Positions 42,701 to 53,900 of a stretch of DNA of 64,000 nucleotides are shown here, in pieces. The position numbers and the translations under genes are program-made. Numbering within the stretch: the stretch's first letter is position 1; each line of letters opens with the position of its first letter. Below the pieces are notes generated by a model, which was given only the letters and a program-made list of their open reading frames with translations, made no database searches and was not told the origin of the DNA. Source of the stretch: Oegoconia quadripuncta (taxonomy: Eukaryota; Arthropoda; Insecta; Lepidoptera; Autostichidae). The stretch lies in contig OX438744.1 in assembly GCA_949316235.1 (NCBI GenBank), forward strand, positions 27,701,578 through 27,765,577, read 5' to 3'.

Positions 42701-45700
42701 ATGGCTGAACGAGAGAAGATATCTCCGTTTGCAAAACAGGTTAGTAAAATGAAAAATAGAAATAGCACGACAATTATTTGAATAGATTTATAAATATATA
42801 TTCAAAAACCGTCGAAGAGGGTCGGTGGCTCAGCGGTTAAGACTCGGTCTCCCAATTTGGGAGGTCCAGGTTCGTTCCCAAGCAGATCATGTATCAATGA
42901 ATTTTTAAATTTAATTAATTACATATATGCTAAATAATGCCGACTACTCTTAAAACGGTAAGGAAAACATCGTGAGGAAACCTGCATGCCTATGAGAAAT
43001 AAAATTTCAAAGGCCTGTGAAGTCCCCAATCCGTATTGGGTCAGTGTGGCGGACTATGGCCCATACTCCCTTTTATACAAGGGTAGGCCTAATATCCCTG
43101 CAGTGGGCTGTTTACGGGCTGATAATGATGATATAAAAACCGGCATGCCTAGTATAGGGTTCTGTTCTTGCCCGTCTTTATATGCGGACTTAGAAATGGC
43201 CTTTTTGTTGTTTGATAAATAACTCAAAAAGACGAGATTCTATGCTAGGGTGAACAACTTCACTACATGGATGACACAGAAAGCGTACCTACTCGTTGAT
43301 GCTTTGACGAAATATGTACCTACTCGTGAAAATCCGTCGCAGGTCCTATGTAGGTAGTGCGTCCTGGTCACATTCCTTTGAACAAATTTTATCATATGAT
43401 GGGCAGAGTGGACTCCCCATTGTGCGAGTCTTGTAAAAGTAGAAGATTTATTCCACTTGTTGTTGGAGTGTAGGCAGAACGCAGCTTAGAGACTACAGTA
43501 TCTCAAAGGCAGAGGGCAAAATGGAGATATTAGTGTCATCCTCAGCCAGCTTATGTCAAAGATGGCAAACACATTGTATAATTTTGTAATTGATTTATAG
43601 TACCAATATTTTAATCAGTAATTTAAGCTACATAAACATATTAAGTAATATTATTATATTATAACATTTGTACAATATTTATAAACAATAATTATACAAT
43701 TTATTATAAAATAAAAAAAAATCACTCATGAAAAACTATCCCCAAGTCTCTGGTTGGTGGAATGGTACCCAGAAGGCTAGCCGCGTTGCCTCCCTGTATA
43801 GCAAGGTTGATGCTTTGACCAAAGTATTAACCAGCCCACCGATCGTGGGATGCACAACCAGACGCTCAGATAACTCCCTAAAAAGAGTGTGAGTACCCGG
43901 TCCCCACGGCCCAAGCGTTTCTATACCAAACGGCGCAAATAGGTGATCTCCACTGAGACCGGCATATTTGCGCCGTTTAACGCTTTAATTATTTTGTGAT
44001 TAATCGTTTAAAGCTAAGGAATATAGTATAGTTTAGTTACTAAACTATTTGAGGTAGACTACTGTAGTCTACCTCAAATTCTTTTCACCCATGAGGCTGG
44101 CATAAGTGCTAAAATGCACTTCTACGTCTCGCTAAAATAAAATATTTAAAAATAAGTGTCCACAGCATGTTCAACTAAAAAGGATCAACTGTAATAAATG
44201 TTTTACATATCTCTTGCTCTGTAAGTAGTCATAGGTTACAGCATAGGTTTTGGAATTTGAAAAAAGAACTGTCATACTCATACTGCAAGAAGAATATTTT
44301 TAAAAAGTTAATTTTTTTTTTCTCGGTATCGATTATTTACTCGAATTCGAATCGAGACAATTTATATTACAATTTATGAAGATTTTATTTTAAATATCGA
44401 ACTATTTGTTTCGCAGTCACATCGTATGTTAGTTGGAATCGATTTAAAAATCAAACTGGCCAGCACGATTTGTCGCGCTTGCGTGCCATAATTTTAATTA
44501 AATACACATGTTTCTCTTTAATAAATGTTCATAGAAAACTGCTTTCTTGTTTTTACTTACCTCACAATCGATATGTAAAGCAGAGTATTTATCTCGGGTG
44601 TAAGCATCAATTGCATACTCGGGCTAATTATATTATAAAACCTCGTATGCAATTGATGCCATACAGCCCTTGGTTAACAATCTACTATAGTTTTTCTTTG
44701 CCAAAATTCAAAACACCTGTTTCTAAAGAAATGTCATAGTTTTCGAACCCAGTTTTTTTTTTTTTTTTATATGAGAGGGCGGCAAACGAGCATGCGGGTC
44801 ACCTGATGGAAAGCAATCACCGCCGCCCATGTACACCCGCAACACCAAAATGGTCACAGATGCGTTGCCGGCCTTTGAGGAAGGTGTAGGCTCGTTTCTT
44901 GAAGGTTCCAATGTCGTACTCTAACGATCCGTTAAGATTTCGACATTTGATTTTACTTTATGTCATGTAATTTACCTAATGCAAGGTTATGTAATGTAGG
45001 AGACAGTAGGTTAACACTTAATGTAATATTTTAAGAGTACATGAGCTACTTATGTAATTTATGTAAGCAACTGTTTGTCTCTCAAATAAATAAAATAAAC
45101 ATAATTTTTTTACTAGGTATGGATATTATCTGGCGTTTTAATCAACATGATAGCCCAGGGGATGGTGCTCAGCTACCCTTCATGTCTACTGCCTGGACTA
45201 CGCCAACCTGATTCAACCATTAAAATCGATATTCATACTGGGTCCTTGCTGGGTACGGAAAATTTATTTTTATATATTATAGCACGAGTAAATTGTTAAT
45301 AATTTATAACATTTTTTTTTTCTAATTTTAGCCTCGGTGGTTGCCTTACCTAGCATTCCTGGTCTTTTCCTGGCCGTATATCTAATAGACCGCTGGGGCA
45401 GGCGGACCGGTCAATTTTTGGTGCTCTTACCTGGAATTTTGGCGTGGTTGGTCATCTATACAGCATCCAGTTACAACATGCTCCTGATTGGAAGAATATT
45501 CAGCGGAATTTCAATGAACGCGTCTTTTGTAGTTGCTGCTGTATTGATACCAGAATACAGTAGTCCGGAATACCGTGGATTGTTTCTTAATTCTAAATCT
45601 ACTTTAGTGGCTTTAGGAAGCATGTTTGTTCATCTAGCAGGACACTATGTGTCTTGGAGGACCGTAGCGTTAATTGCGCTCATACCCCAAATGGTACCTG

Positions 45701-46602
45701 GAGTTGTTGTTCTTACATGGCCTGAAAGTCCAGTTTGGTTAGCTTCTAACAAAAAATTTGAGAAATGTAAAAAGGACTTCATTTGGCTAAGAGGAAAGGA
45801 TGAGCGCTCTGATGAAGAACTAAACGAATTGATAAAAGCACATATGAATAGTCCTATAGGGCTGACAAATGAGTCGTTTAGCAAAAATATTTCTAACCAC
45901 CTAAGGTTGTATGTCCAAATGTCTGTTCTAAAACCAATGTTTATTATTTTATGCAGTTCTATTTTGATGGAAGCTTGTGGAAGGCACATTTTTCCAGCTT
46001 ACGCTTTGGACATTATGACTGAAATGTCTGAAAGCAAAAACCAGTCTTTCTATTATACTATGTCAATAGATATAATTGTAGTAGTAAGTTTAATTGTTTC
46101 ATCATGTTTAGTTAAAGTCTTGAATAGACGTACCTTATTGTTCTCTATGGGTTTCGTAGGTTTAGTTGTGTTAGCTACATTTTGTATTTATTTGTTCTTG
46201 GCATTTAAAAATCCTTGGGTATCGGTGTCATTGTTGGTTGTTTACTTCGTATGTGCGAATTTAGCCTGCATCCCTCTTCCTATAACTTTTTTCGCCGAAT
46301 TATTGCCTACACATCATAGAGGTGTATTTGCTATTATTGTGGGCATAATATTATGTTTGGTCATGCAAATTTTTGTTCACATCATGCCATATCTACAAGC
46401 TACGATTAAAATTCATGGTGCTTTTACTGTTCTTGGTGTAATGCAAGTAGCTGTACTTTTAATTTTGTATTTTACATTGCCTGAAACTAAAGACAAAACT
46501 CTGCTAGAAATAGATGACTGCTTTCAAAAGAAAGACCAAAACATTGATGCTGGAGAAAAAGATGAAGCCAAAATTACTATGCTTATGAAACACGATGTTT
46601 GA
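42701..46602 (+). CDS. Tret1-like: Tret1-like MFS sugar transporter, gene D
   Basis: The only plus-strand member. Exons: 42701-42739 ([13 protein letters not shown], donor CAG|GTTAGT), 45117-45252 (136 bp, acceptor ACTAG, donor GG|GTACG), 45332-46602 (acceptor TTTTAG, stop TGA). Predicted 481 aa. Exon 2 encodes [20 protein letters not shown] and [15 protein letters not shown]. Motifs: DRWGRR (about 78-83), [16 protein letters not shown] (189-195), PETKDKT. TM7 [12 protein letters not shown] (271-282); TM10 CIPLPI. AATAAA lies 18 bases after the stop (46,621-46,626). The GTG at 45,337 is internal to exon 3, not a start. Closest paralog is gene A in the opposite orientation, with matching exon 1 (MAERExI..PFAKQ) and matching LRQPDSTI exon 2. 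A membrane carrier; substrate unproven. Confidence 0.9.
42824..43134 (+). repeat. SINE-C, the most complete copy
   Basis: tRNA-like head GTCGGTGGCTCAGCGGTTAA with B-box-like AGGTTCGTTCCCA, body AACATCGTGAGGAAACCTGC, GTGTGGCGGACTATGGCCCA and end GGGCTGATAATGATGAT. In intron 1 of gene D. Confidence 0.82.
43700..43985 (+). mobile_element. decayed LINE fragment
   Basis: CCCCAAGTCTCTGGTTGGTG and GGTACCCAGAAGGCT match the start of the 17.24 kb LINE; CCCGGTCCCCACGGCCCAAG follows. A 14-bp inverted repeat (AAACGGCGCAAATA at 43,928, inverse at 43,965) closes it. Confidence 0.5.
44047..44079. repeat. 33-bp palindrome (16-bp arms, 1-nt centre)
   Basis: ATTTGAGGTAGACTAC and its exact complement flank one T. 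In intron 1 of gene D. Confidence 0.9.
44752..44925 (-). repeat. repeat D
   Basis: Poly-T, GCAAACGAGCATGCGGGTCA, GATGCGTTGCCGGCCTTTGA, TTCTTGAAGGTTCCAATG, as at 40,925 and 54,595. Confidence 0.8.
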
Positions 46603-46679
46603 GAGCACAAATCCTAATGAAATAAACGATGGCAATACATATTTTCTGTGTTTTTTCTCAAATAAATTTAAAACCTCCT

Positions 46680-47225
46680 CTCACTGAAAGTAGGGGCCAC
46701 CACGCGGCCCAGTGCGTATTGGTGGATTTGAGCAAAACTACTGACCACCTGACAGTCAGTGTTACGCCGTCCCTGTAAGCCACCGACCGACCACAGCGAA
46801 CCGACCGATTGTCTTCAATTTAAAAAAGCGCGGAAACACTCCTATTAAAATGCCACTGGTAGTCACCTATCCAAGGACCAACAGCGCTAGACATTGCTTA
46901 ACTTCTTCGAAAACAAATAGCGAATTGACTGCGTCTCGGTAATTAAGACATGAGACCCGGAATGAACGAGACTTTGACTTTGAAAACTAGCGAGGTAAGT
47001 ACTTTTCACGTTATCTACAACATAAATAGTCAACTATCGATTAAGTATTAAGTATATATCTCTTTCATTATCACTATCGGCCTCAAGCACAGTATAAAAA
47101 GTTATAAAATCCTGAATAAACATGCAAATTTCCGGGTGTTCCTCAGGGTTCGCATGTGTGCCCTTGCTTCTTAACCTTCATTATGACCATAAAAGATGTT
47201 TACAAGTTAAATTGCTATCTTCAGG
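46680..47225 (+). mobile_element. decayed retroelement sequence
   Basis: Only a short stretch is interpretable: 47,134-47,225 reads GVPQGSHVCPCFLTFIMTIK, an RT motif-4-like segment with nothing coding around it. Confidence 0.4.
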
Positions 47226-47459
47226 TGAGATTTATTTTACTGCGCTTAGTTTATATTAAAACTATCTAGATTAGGTGTAAGAAGTAGATAACGTTAAACT
47301 TTACAGAAACATTTACATACATAGTTCCATTTAAATTCTCAACAATTACATAGTAATTTGAGAACATTAATGATTAATCCGCCGAAATGTTTTGTTTTTT
47401 TTTTTTAATCTGCCGTGCTATTTAAAGCCGGTAGTACAACAGACCCCTCTAATTTTAGA

Positions 47460-48120
47460 CCTATATCAATACTACCGACTCTCTCTCTCTCTCTAAAATT
47501 ATATTAATTCAGTTATCGGCTTATTTTTATAGTGACGATTTCATGTCTCATAAACAATTCGGTTTTGCTAGGGGCCGCTCGATAACCGACGCAGGTGTCG
47601 AGCCCTTACAACATATTTTTGAAGCTTGGGAAGATTCTCGGGATGCAATAGGAGTATTCTGCGACTTGTCCAAGGCATTTGATTGCGTTCATCATGACAC
47701 CTTAATCAGGAAATTACGTCATTATGATGTAACAGGCCGTGCTATTGACCTTTTGAATTCTTATATGAGTGGCAGAGTTTAGAGGGTTAATGTCAGTGGC
47801 AACACATCGTCAGGGTCCACAGTCTGCATGGGCATCCCACAGGGTTCCATACTCGGGCCATTTTTATTTTTGGTCTATATAAATGACTCGCCTAACCTTG
47901 TAAAGGATAATAAACATGAAATAGTGTTGTTTGCAGATACCTCCATATCATTTAAAGTAAATAGACAAAAATTAAGCTATGACGATGTGAACAATGCTAT
48001 TTCTGAAATAGTAGAATGGTTTACGGCAAATAATTTGTTACTCAATGGGAAAAAAACTAAATCTGTGGCTACTAATAAACCCATCGAGTTTGGGCTCATA
48101 TGGTTCGTTTCGACGAGCCC
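47460..48120 (+). mobile_element. LINE reverse transcriptase fragment with inactivated active site
   Basis: In order: QFGFARGRSITDAGVEPLQH, GVFCDLSKAFDCVHHDTLIR, a stop (TAG at about 47,780), MGIPQGSILGPFLFLVYIND, FADTSISFK and WFTANNLLLNGKKTK. The catalytic FADD has become FADT. The sequence diverges after about 48,090. Confidence 0.8.
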
Positions 48121-48560
48121 AATATATTACATTTGGTGTCGACGATCTGATAATGGAGCCAGGAAATGGACGGTGGAAATGTTAGTTTTTTCAACTACAT
48201 ATTTTTATATTAATGTTTTTGATGAGATGCAATCATTTTAGCTTTTAGTTTTTTGAATAGTTGAAAGAAAAATAAATTATATGCTGCACTTTACCTCAGT
48301 TAGTCATTTCTGCATATAATATTTATATCAAATACCCACAAGCAATGATGTAATTTGGCTAATCTCTTCTAAAAGCTTCAAATGTCAATCTTCATAACTG
48401 TCGGTCGTATTATTCACAAGATAAGATTATCTAATATTCTTACTCTTATAAAAGACAAATATCAAGACAAATATCAAGATTGATAAAGATTTAGTGAGTT
48501 GCACAAATAACGTACGTACTCGTAGGTACAGTCTGTTTCATTTATTTATTTTATTTTGTT

Positions 48561-48690
48561 TTTTTTTATGCAAGACGGATTCATACTTGACCTCACAATC
48601 ACACCTGAACTTAAATGAAAATGAGGCCGAAGGTGGACGCGTACTGGCAGGGAAACCCCATCTTATTTGGGGGACTGGCTATCTTATCTT
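48561..48690 (-). repeat. SINE-A 3' half
   Basis: Poly-T, TGCAAGACGGATTCATACTT and GGGAAACCCCATCTTATTTG; ends GGCTATCTTATCTTATC. Confidence 0.8.
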
Positions 48691-48709
48691 ATCTTATACA
48701 ATTTTAACC

Positions 48710-49030
48710 GCCTCCGTAGCTCAATGTAAACAACATTGGGTGAATGAATCAATGTTCAATCCCCATCGGGGTACACATTTGAGTACTCGGTTTGGTTGAT
48801 GGTAGGGCATTTTAAATGACCGCCTGGCTAGCTACAGTCATCTTATCTAAATCTGCCGCCAAACAGCAATGTTAATAGCATTGTTGTGTTCCGGTTGTCA
48901 GAGATAAGATAGCCAGTTCCCCAAATAACATGGGGTTTCCCTGACAGTATGCTTCCACTTTTGGCCTCATCTATATTTAACATCAGGTGTGATTGAGGTC
49001 AAGTGCCAATCCTTTGTACATAAGAAAAAA
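48710..49030 (+). repeat. SINE-A, full length
   Basis: GCCTCCGTAGCTCAATGTAA to CCTTTGTACATAAG plus A6, only 20 bp from the inverted half copy; the pair forms an inverted repeat. Confidence 0.82.
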
Positions 49031-49121
49031 TCACACAAACATTTACCTCTCGCGGGATTCAAATCCGCAACCGTTGGTTTCGCTAACAGGGTCACTATCC
49101 ACTACACCAATCTGCCGTCCA
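49031..49121 (-). repeat. SINE-B head fragment
   Basis: TCACACAAACATTTACCTCT, GCGGGATTCAAATCCGCAAC and CACTACACCAATCTGCCGTC: head plus first body bases in reverse, as in the 37.5 kb subtype. Confidence 0.75.
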
Positions 49122-49289
49122 ATATGGATTCATGCTAATCATGGTGAAAACAATAGCAATACATATTCAATTGTCCCTCCTTGACATAATGATAACATGA
49201 TAGGTTGTCCTTGCGATGGTCTTCGGTTCAGAGTAAATGTGTTGTACTAGATTTAGTTCCTGGTGTCATCATTTTGGAAAATCTAATAT

Positions 49290-49940
49290 ATGTCAAAAAA
49301 ATATATAGCGTCATTTAAAAAAATAGTCATTGATGTCAATACAAGAAATAAAGATAAACTTGCAGGTCACATAAGTCGCCTCCGCAAAGTCAGTAATTCA
49401 TTCAAAGGGCTATGTATACGCTTTTCCAATAAGGTTCCTGTTGATATACAAAATCTTCCTTTCAATAAATTTAAAGATACTATAAAACAGAAGCTTATTA
49501 AGAAAGCATATTATAAAATATCAAATCAAAATCAAATTAAATCAAAAATGTTTTATTTCGTAAGTTATAAGAATAACATTTTAAATCGTCATGACATACA
49601 GTTATCGCTCATTCAGGCAGTCTCCCCAGAGAAGAACAAGCAAGAAATTCCGGGGTTGCTCTTTTTAAATAAATCAGATTATTTAGATGATAAACATTCA
49701 TGGACATAACCAGCCCGTTCGCATAACCAGGCTATTTCACAATTAATAATGAAATATTATAATGTTGAATAATGATTAATAATCTTGTAATATAAAAACC
49801 ATTTTTTTTAAAGAGCAACCTCTCCCGTTTCTTGCTTGTTCTTCTCAGGGGAAAATTGAATAAGCAGTAGCTTTAAAAATAAATCTGACTATTTTAAGTG
49901 TGTGTGTACCTACAAAATAAAGCATGTTTGATTTGATTTC
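49290..49940 (+). mobile_element. LINE 3' end, interrupted by an opposite copy
   Basis: Reads [40 protein letters not shown] and KQKLIKKAYYKIS, then an insertion (49,524-49,668), then DYLDDKHSWT and a 3' UTR ending TGATTTGATTTCATTG. The 139-codon frame that crosses the junction is therefore artificial. Confidence 0.78.
49524..49668 (-). mobile_element. 145-bp LINE tail inserted in a related LINE
   Basis: (AATCAAAATCAAATTAAATC) tail at left, TTTTATTTCGTAAGTTATAA, CCCCAGAGAAGAACAAGCAA. Same subfamily as 2,385-2,545. Confidence 0.75.
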
Positions 49941-50199
49941 ATTGATCGGAACATTTATGAAATCACAATCACAAAAAATGAAACTATTCTTTTTACTCCG
50001 AAACATGGCAACCGTGGAGGTAACTTGTCGGAGGTTATATTTAAATTTAGAACTGCCTGGCTAATAGAAAACTGTTTAAACAAATAAACATTTACTGGAA
50101 TGAAAAATTGTTGTTGTATTCAAAAAATATCTAATATAAAATTGTTTAAGATTTTTCATTAGAATCGGTTTATTCATTTCGGAAAATTTCACTATTGTG

Positions 50200-50810
50200 T
50201 CAAAATAAAAAATATTTATTTCGTAGGATAAAAATTATCACTTGAAAACCTCACATTTTTTATGTTTTTATTAAAGTTTTTGACATTATTGCTCATTCAC
50301 AAAGCTGATTCTCCATAGAAGAACGAGCAAGAAACTCAAGGGTTGCTCTTTTAAAATAAATCTGGGTTACAATTATATTGTACTATAATTAGACTGAATA
50401 TCGCCGAGCGGTATATGTCCTTGCTTGCTTATCATCCAGATAGTCAGAAATTTTATAATAGCCTTTGGTAAATAATGTCTGTTTTATGATGGTTTTGAAT
50501 TTATTTAAAGGTAAATTTTGAATGTCCACTGGAACCTTATTATAAAAGCGTATACATTGCCCCTTAAATGACTTAGTGACTTTGTGTAAACGGCTGACAT
50601 GAACAGCAAGTTTATTTTTATATCTGGTATTAACATTATGTATATTGCTATTTTTCTTAAACGATTCTAGATTTTTTCTTACATTCATTAAGTTTTTGTA
50701 AACATATTGCGATGCTAATGTTAATATATTAATTTCTTTAAATTTATTCCTAAGAGTGTGCAATGGCATGGGCGATAAACTCCTAGATTGGTTTATCAAT
50801 GAAAACAAAT
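50200..50810 (-). mobile_element. LINE 3' end
   Basis: The minus-strand frame 50,389-50,808 reads [60 protein letters not shown] and GYYKISDYLDDKQ, a fairly intact RT C-terminus, followed by a 3' UTR. It ends about 90 bp from gene E's stop. Confidence 0.8.
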
Positions 50811-50900
50811 GTAGGTAACAAACACAAATTATTAATTTTAAATCACATTACAATTAACTTATTTCAAACAAACGCATCTTTATTATATCTTATCATTACA

Positions 50901-53900
50901 TCATACGGAGACCACGTCTTTTGAAAGCATTTTCACATTGACATCATCATCATCGTCTGTAGCCTTCTCTTCCTGCTTGAACTTTCCATGGTTGAAATAA
51001 TCCTCTATTTCCTGCAACGTCTTGTCTTTAGTTTCGGGCAATAAGAAGAATAACAACAGCAGGATCACACCCATAACCATGCCAAATACGGCAAAGGTTC
51101 CATGAACACTAATACTGGCCAGCAAAAATGAGGGAATTTGAAGCCCTACATTCACAAGGATAGAGAAAATGACTCCAGCCATGGTGGTGCCTACTGCTCT
51201 ATGCTCCAACGGTAATATCTCCCCTAAAATTGCTAGAGGTATTGGAGTACAACCTAGGTTAACTAATACGAAATATATGACAAAAAGAGATATCGGTATC
51301 CAGGGGTAATTATTTGAGATCACTCCTCTTGCTGCTAATAAAAGGTAAGTACAAACTATAGCCAGCACGGCTAAAGCTGCAAATCCAGTGCCAAATAGTA
51401 AAGTCCGCCTCTTCACCATTTTTACTAAAACTGAAGAGAAGGTGGCGCTGGCAGTAATAATTATATCTAACGCTAATGTGTAGTAGAAAGACTGTGCCTT
51501 GCTTCCAGTAATTTCATCAACTATGTCCAAAGCATATGCAGGGAAGAAATGTCTTCCGCTTACTTCCAACAGTATTGCACCAAGGAATATAATGAGCACC
51601 GGTAACAGAAAGTCTCTTCTGGTGAATTTCTTCAAAAACTGCACAGTCATGGCTAACAGTGATGAGTTTTGTTTGCAAGTTTGATCCATCTGCACTCTAA
51701 TCATTTCATCTAATTCTTTGATAGAGTTTTCACTCTTACCTCTCAACCAATAGAATGCGCTTTCACAAGCCTCAAACTGCTTTTTAGATGCCAACCAGAC
51801 AGGGCTTTCTGGCCACGTAAGGATTATTAGTATAGCTAATATATGTGGCACTAAAGCAAATAGGGCGATTGTCCTCCAAGTGTAGAAGTTGCTAAATATA
51901 TGGACAAGCATACTCCCTAAACATACAGAAGCAGTCTTCAGGTTAAGGAACATGCCTCGGTGTTCTGGACTGCTGTACTCCCCGATGACAACTGCACCGA
52001 GTCCAACTGTCCCTCCAGCAGTCATTCCACCTAGGATCCTGGCGATAAGTAGCATGGGGACGTTGGTGGCGAAGTAAATCATTATCCAGCCCAGCAATCC
52101 GGGTACTACGATCAGACCATGCGCCATCCGCCGACCCCATTGAGACATGATGAAGGACGCCAGTGAGATGCCTGGTATTCCAGCTATGCCAATTGATGAT
52201 GCTGAAATGGGGATGGTAGATGTTAAACCATAGGTCTGAAAAGAAACTTGTGCGCTTACATCTACTTTTTGCTTTTTAAATAGGTAGTTAATATATTTTC
52301 TAATGTATAGTTTAATTATATTGTTATTTTTTGAATTTATTATAGCTATTGACAAAAAATAATGATCTACGAAAATGATTACAAATCATAAAGTACGATT
52401 TCAGAAAATACATAGCAAATCTCCTAGGAAATTTCAAAGAGTCTGTGCTCTGCCCCATATGTTTCTTTTCTTTTCCTATCTTTCTTCCACTCGTTGGTGT
52501 TATTAAAATTAACCTTCTATATGCAAATATAGAAATGTAAAATTTTGTGAGTTGGACATTAATGGCCGCGCGCTCTAAGTACTTTGGCACAACACACAAA
52601 CACGTGCCGCGGTATCTTGAAGACGCCTCTGGCAACCACTCGCCGCTCGCCGCCGGCGCTTGCCCCGGGGCCGCTGCGACTTGCTGTGATTGGTTGCGCC
52701 CTGCCCTTTGGCGTCTTCCATATGAACATTGCCTTTTTTGCTCATTGATAAAATAAGGTACAATCGAAATAAAGCAAGTCTGTAATTCGTATTTTCATTT
52801 GCACTTACATTTAATTTTTTACTCGGAAACAAAATTTTTAAAACTAGTTTTTTTAATGAATATATTATTTTATTGTCATCTACTTACAATTACCCAAGTT
52901 TGTCGGGTTAATTTTGTTGGACCCTATATACTGCCATGTTAGTTAACAACAATTGTACTACCAAGCATCAACTATTTTTAAATTAACTTAGGGGAACCTT
53001 GATACTTCCTAAACCTCCTTCAATACGTTGGAAGGAATACTATCATGTTTATAAGACCCTGCAGAAAACCGGTAATTCCATGTATGGCTCAAAATTTACA
53101 ATAAACTGCGAACCGAAATCAAGGAATCGAGGTCAAAATTCGATTACAATACCAAACTAAAATGCTTTAAGAAGGCCTACTCAGTAAATGAAATCCTGGA
53201 CGAGCGATAGACGATAGGATAGGATAATTGAATTGTTTACTTATTTAGCTGATATATATTAGGTCTTTATCTATGAAATTGGAGTTTTTTTTCTTGGTTA
53301 ATCATATGTACCAATTCCTGCGATTTTCAAAGCTATATCCAAATTTGTTTTTTATTTGGAAAATGGAATATTATTTCAAGGTTTCACATGAAATATTTTA
53401 TAATTTCTGGGCTAAATCACATATCTGAATCCAAACTGTACGGCGCTAAACCATACAGTAAGATGATGAGGATGATAATTGATAGTCTGCTGTCCAATAT
53501 ATTGATTTAATCACTAATTAACAAATAAACTGATAGAATGCTATGACGAGTCCACGTGCCGCGGTGCGATCATAAGGGCGTTTTGATGTGAACTGGCTTA
53601 AATTACGTAAAGGAGAAATGACCGCGTGTCACATTGATGCGTTTGTATTAAATGTACGATTGCTAGATCGTACACAAACCTTACCTATCCATGAAGCTGT
53701 CTGCAGATCAGGCTTGATAGTGGAGTCAGGCTCTCGAAGACTAGGAAGCAGACTTGAGGAGAAGCTGAGTAGCATCCCCTGTCCAATCATGTTTATCAAT
53801 ACACCCGACACTGTCCAACACTGGGAAATATTGGTTTCATTAGAAGTTAGTAGGTATTCCTATCACGCCTCCCACTAAAACTCCTGTAGTTATACCACCA

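Noticed and set aside
44047..44079. let-7 microRNA gene, because of TGAGGTAG
   Set aside because: Only the first eight bases match, the loop is one base and the stem is 16 bp, too short for a pre-miRNA.
52202..52355. N-terminal extension of gene E (about 50 codons open upstream of ASSIGIAG)
   Set aside because: A TTTCAG acceptor at the expected phase and the homologous exon 2 at 53,685-53,820 show that this part is intron.
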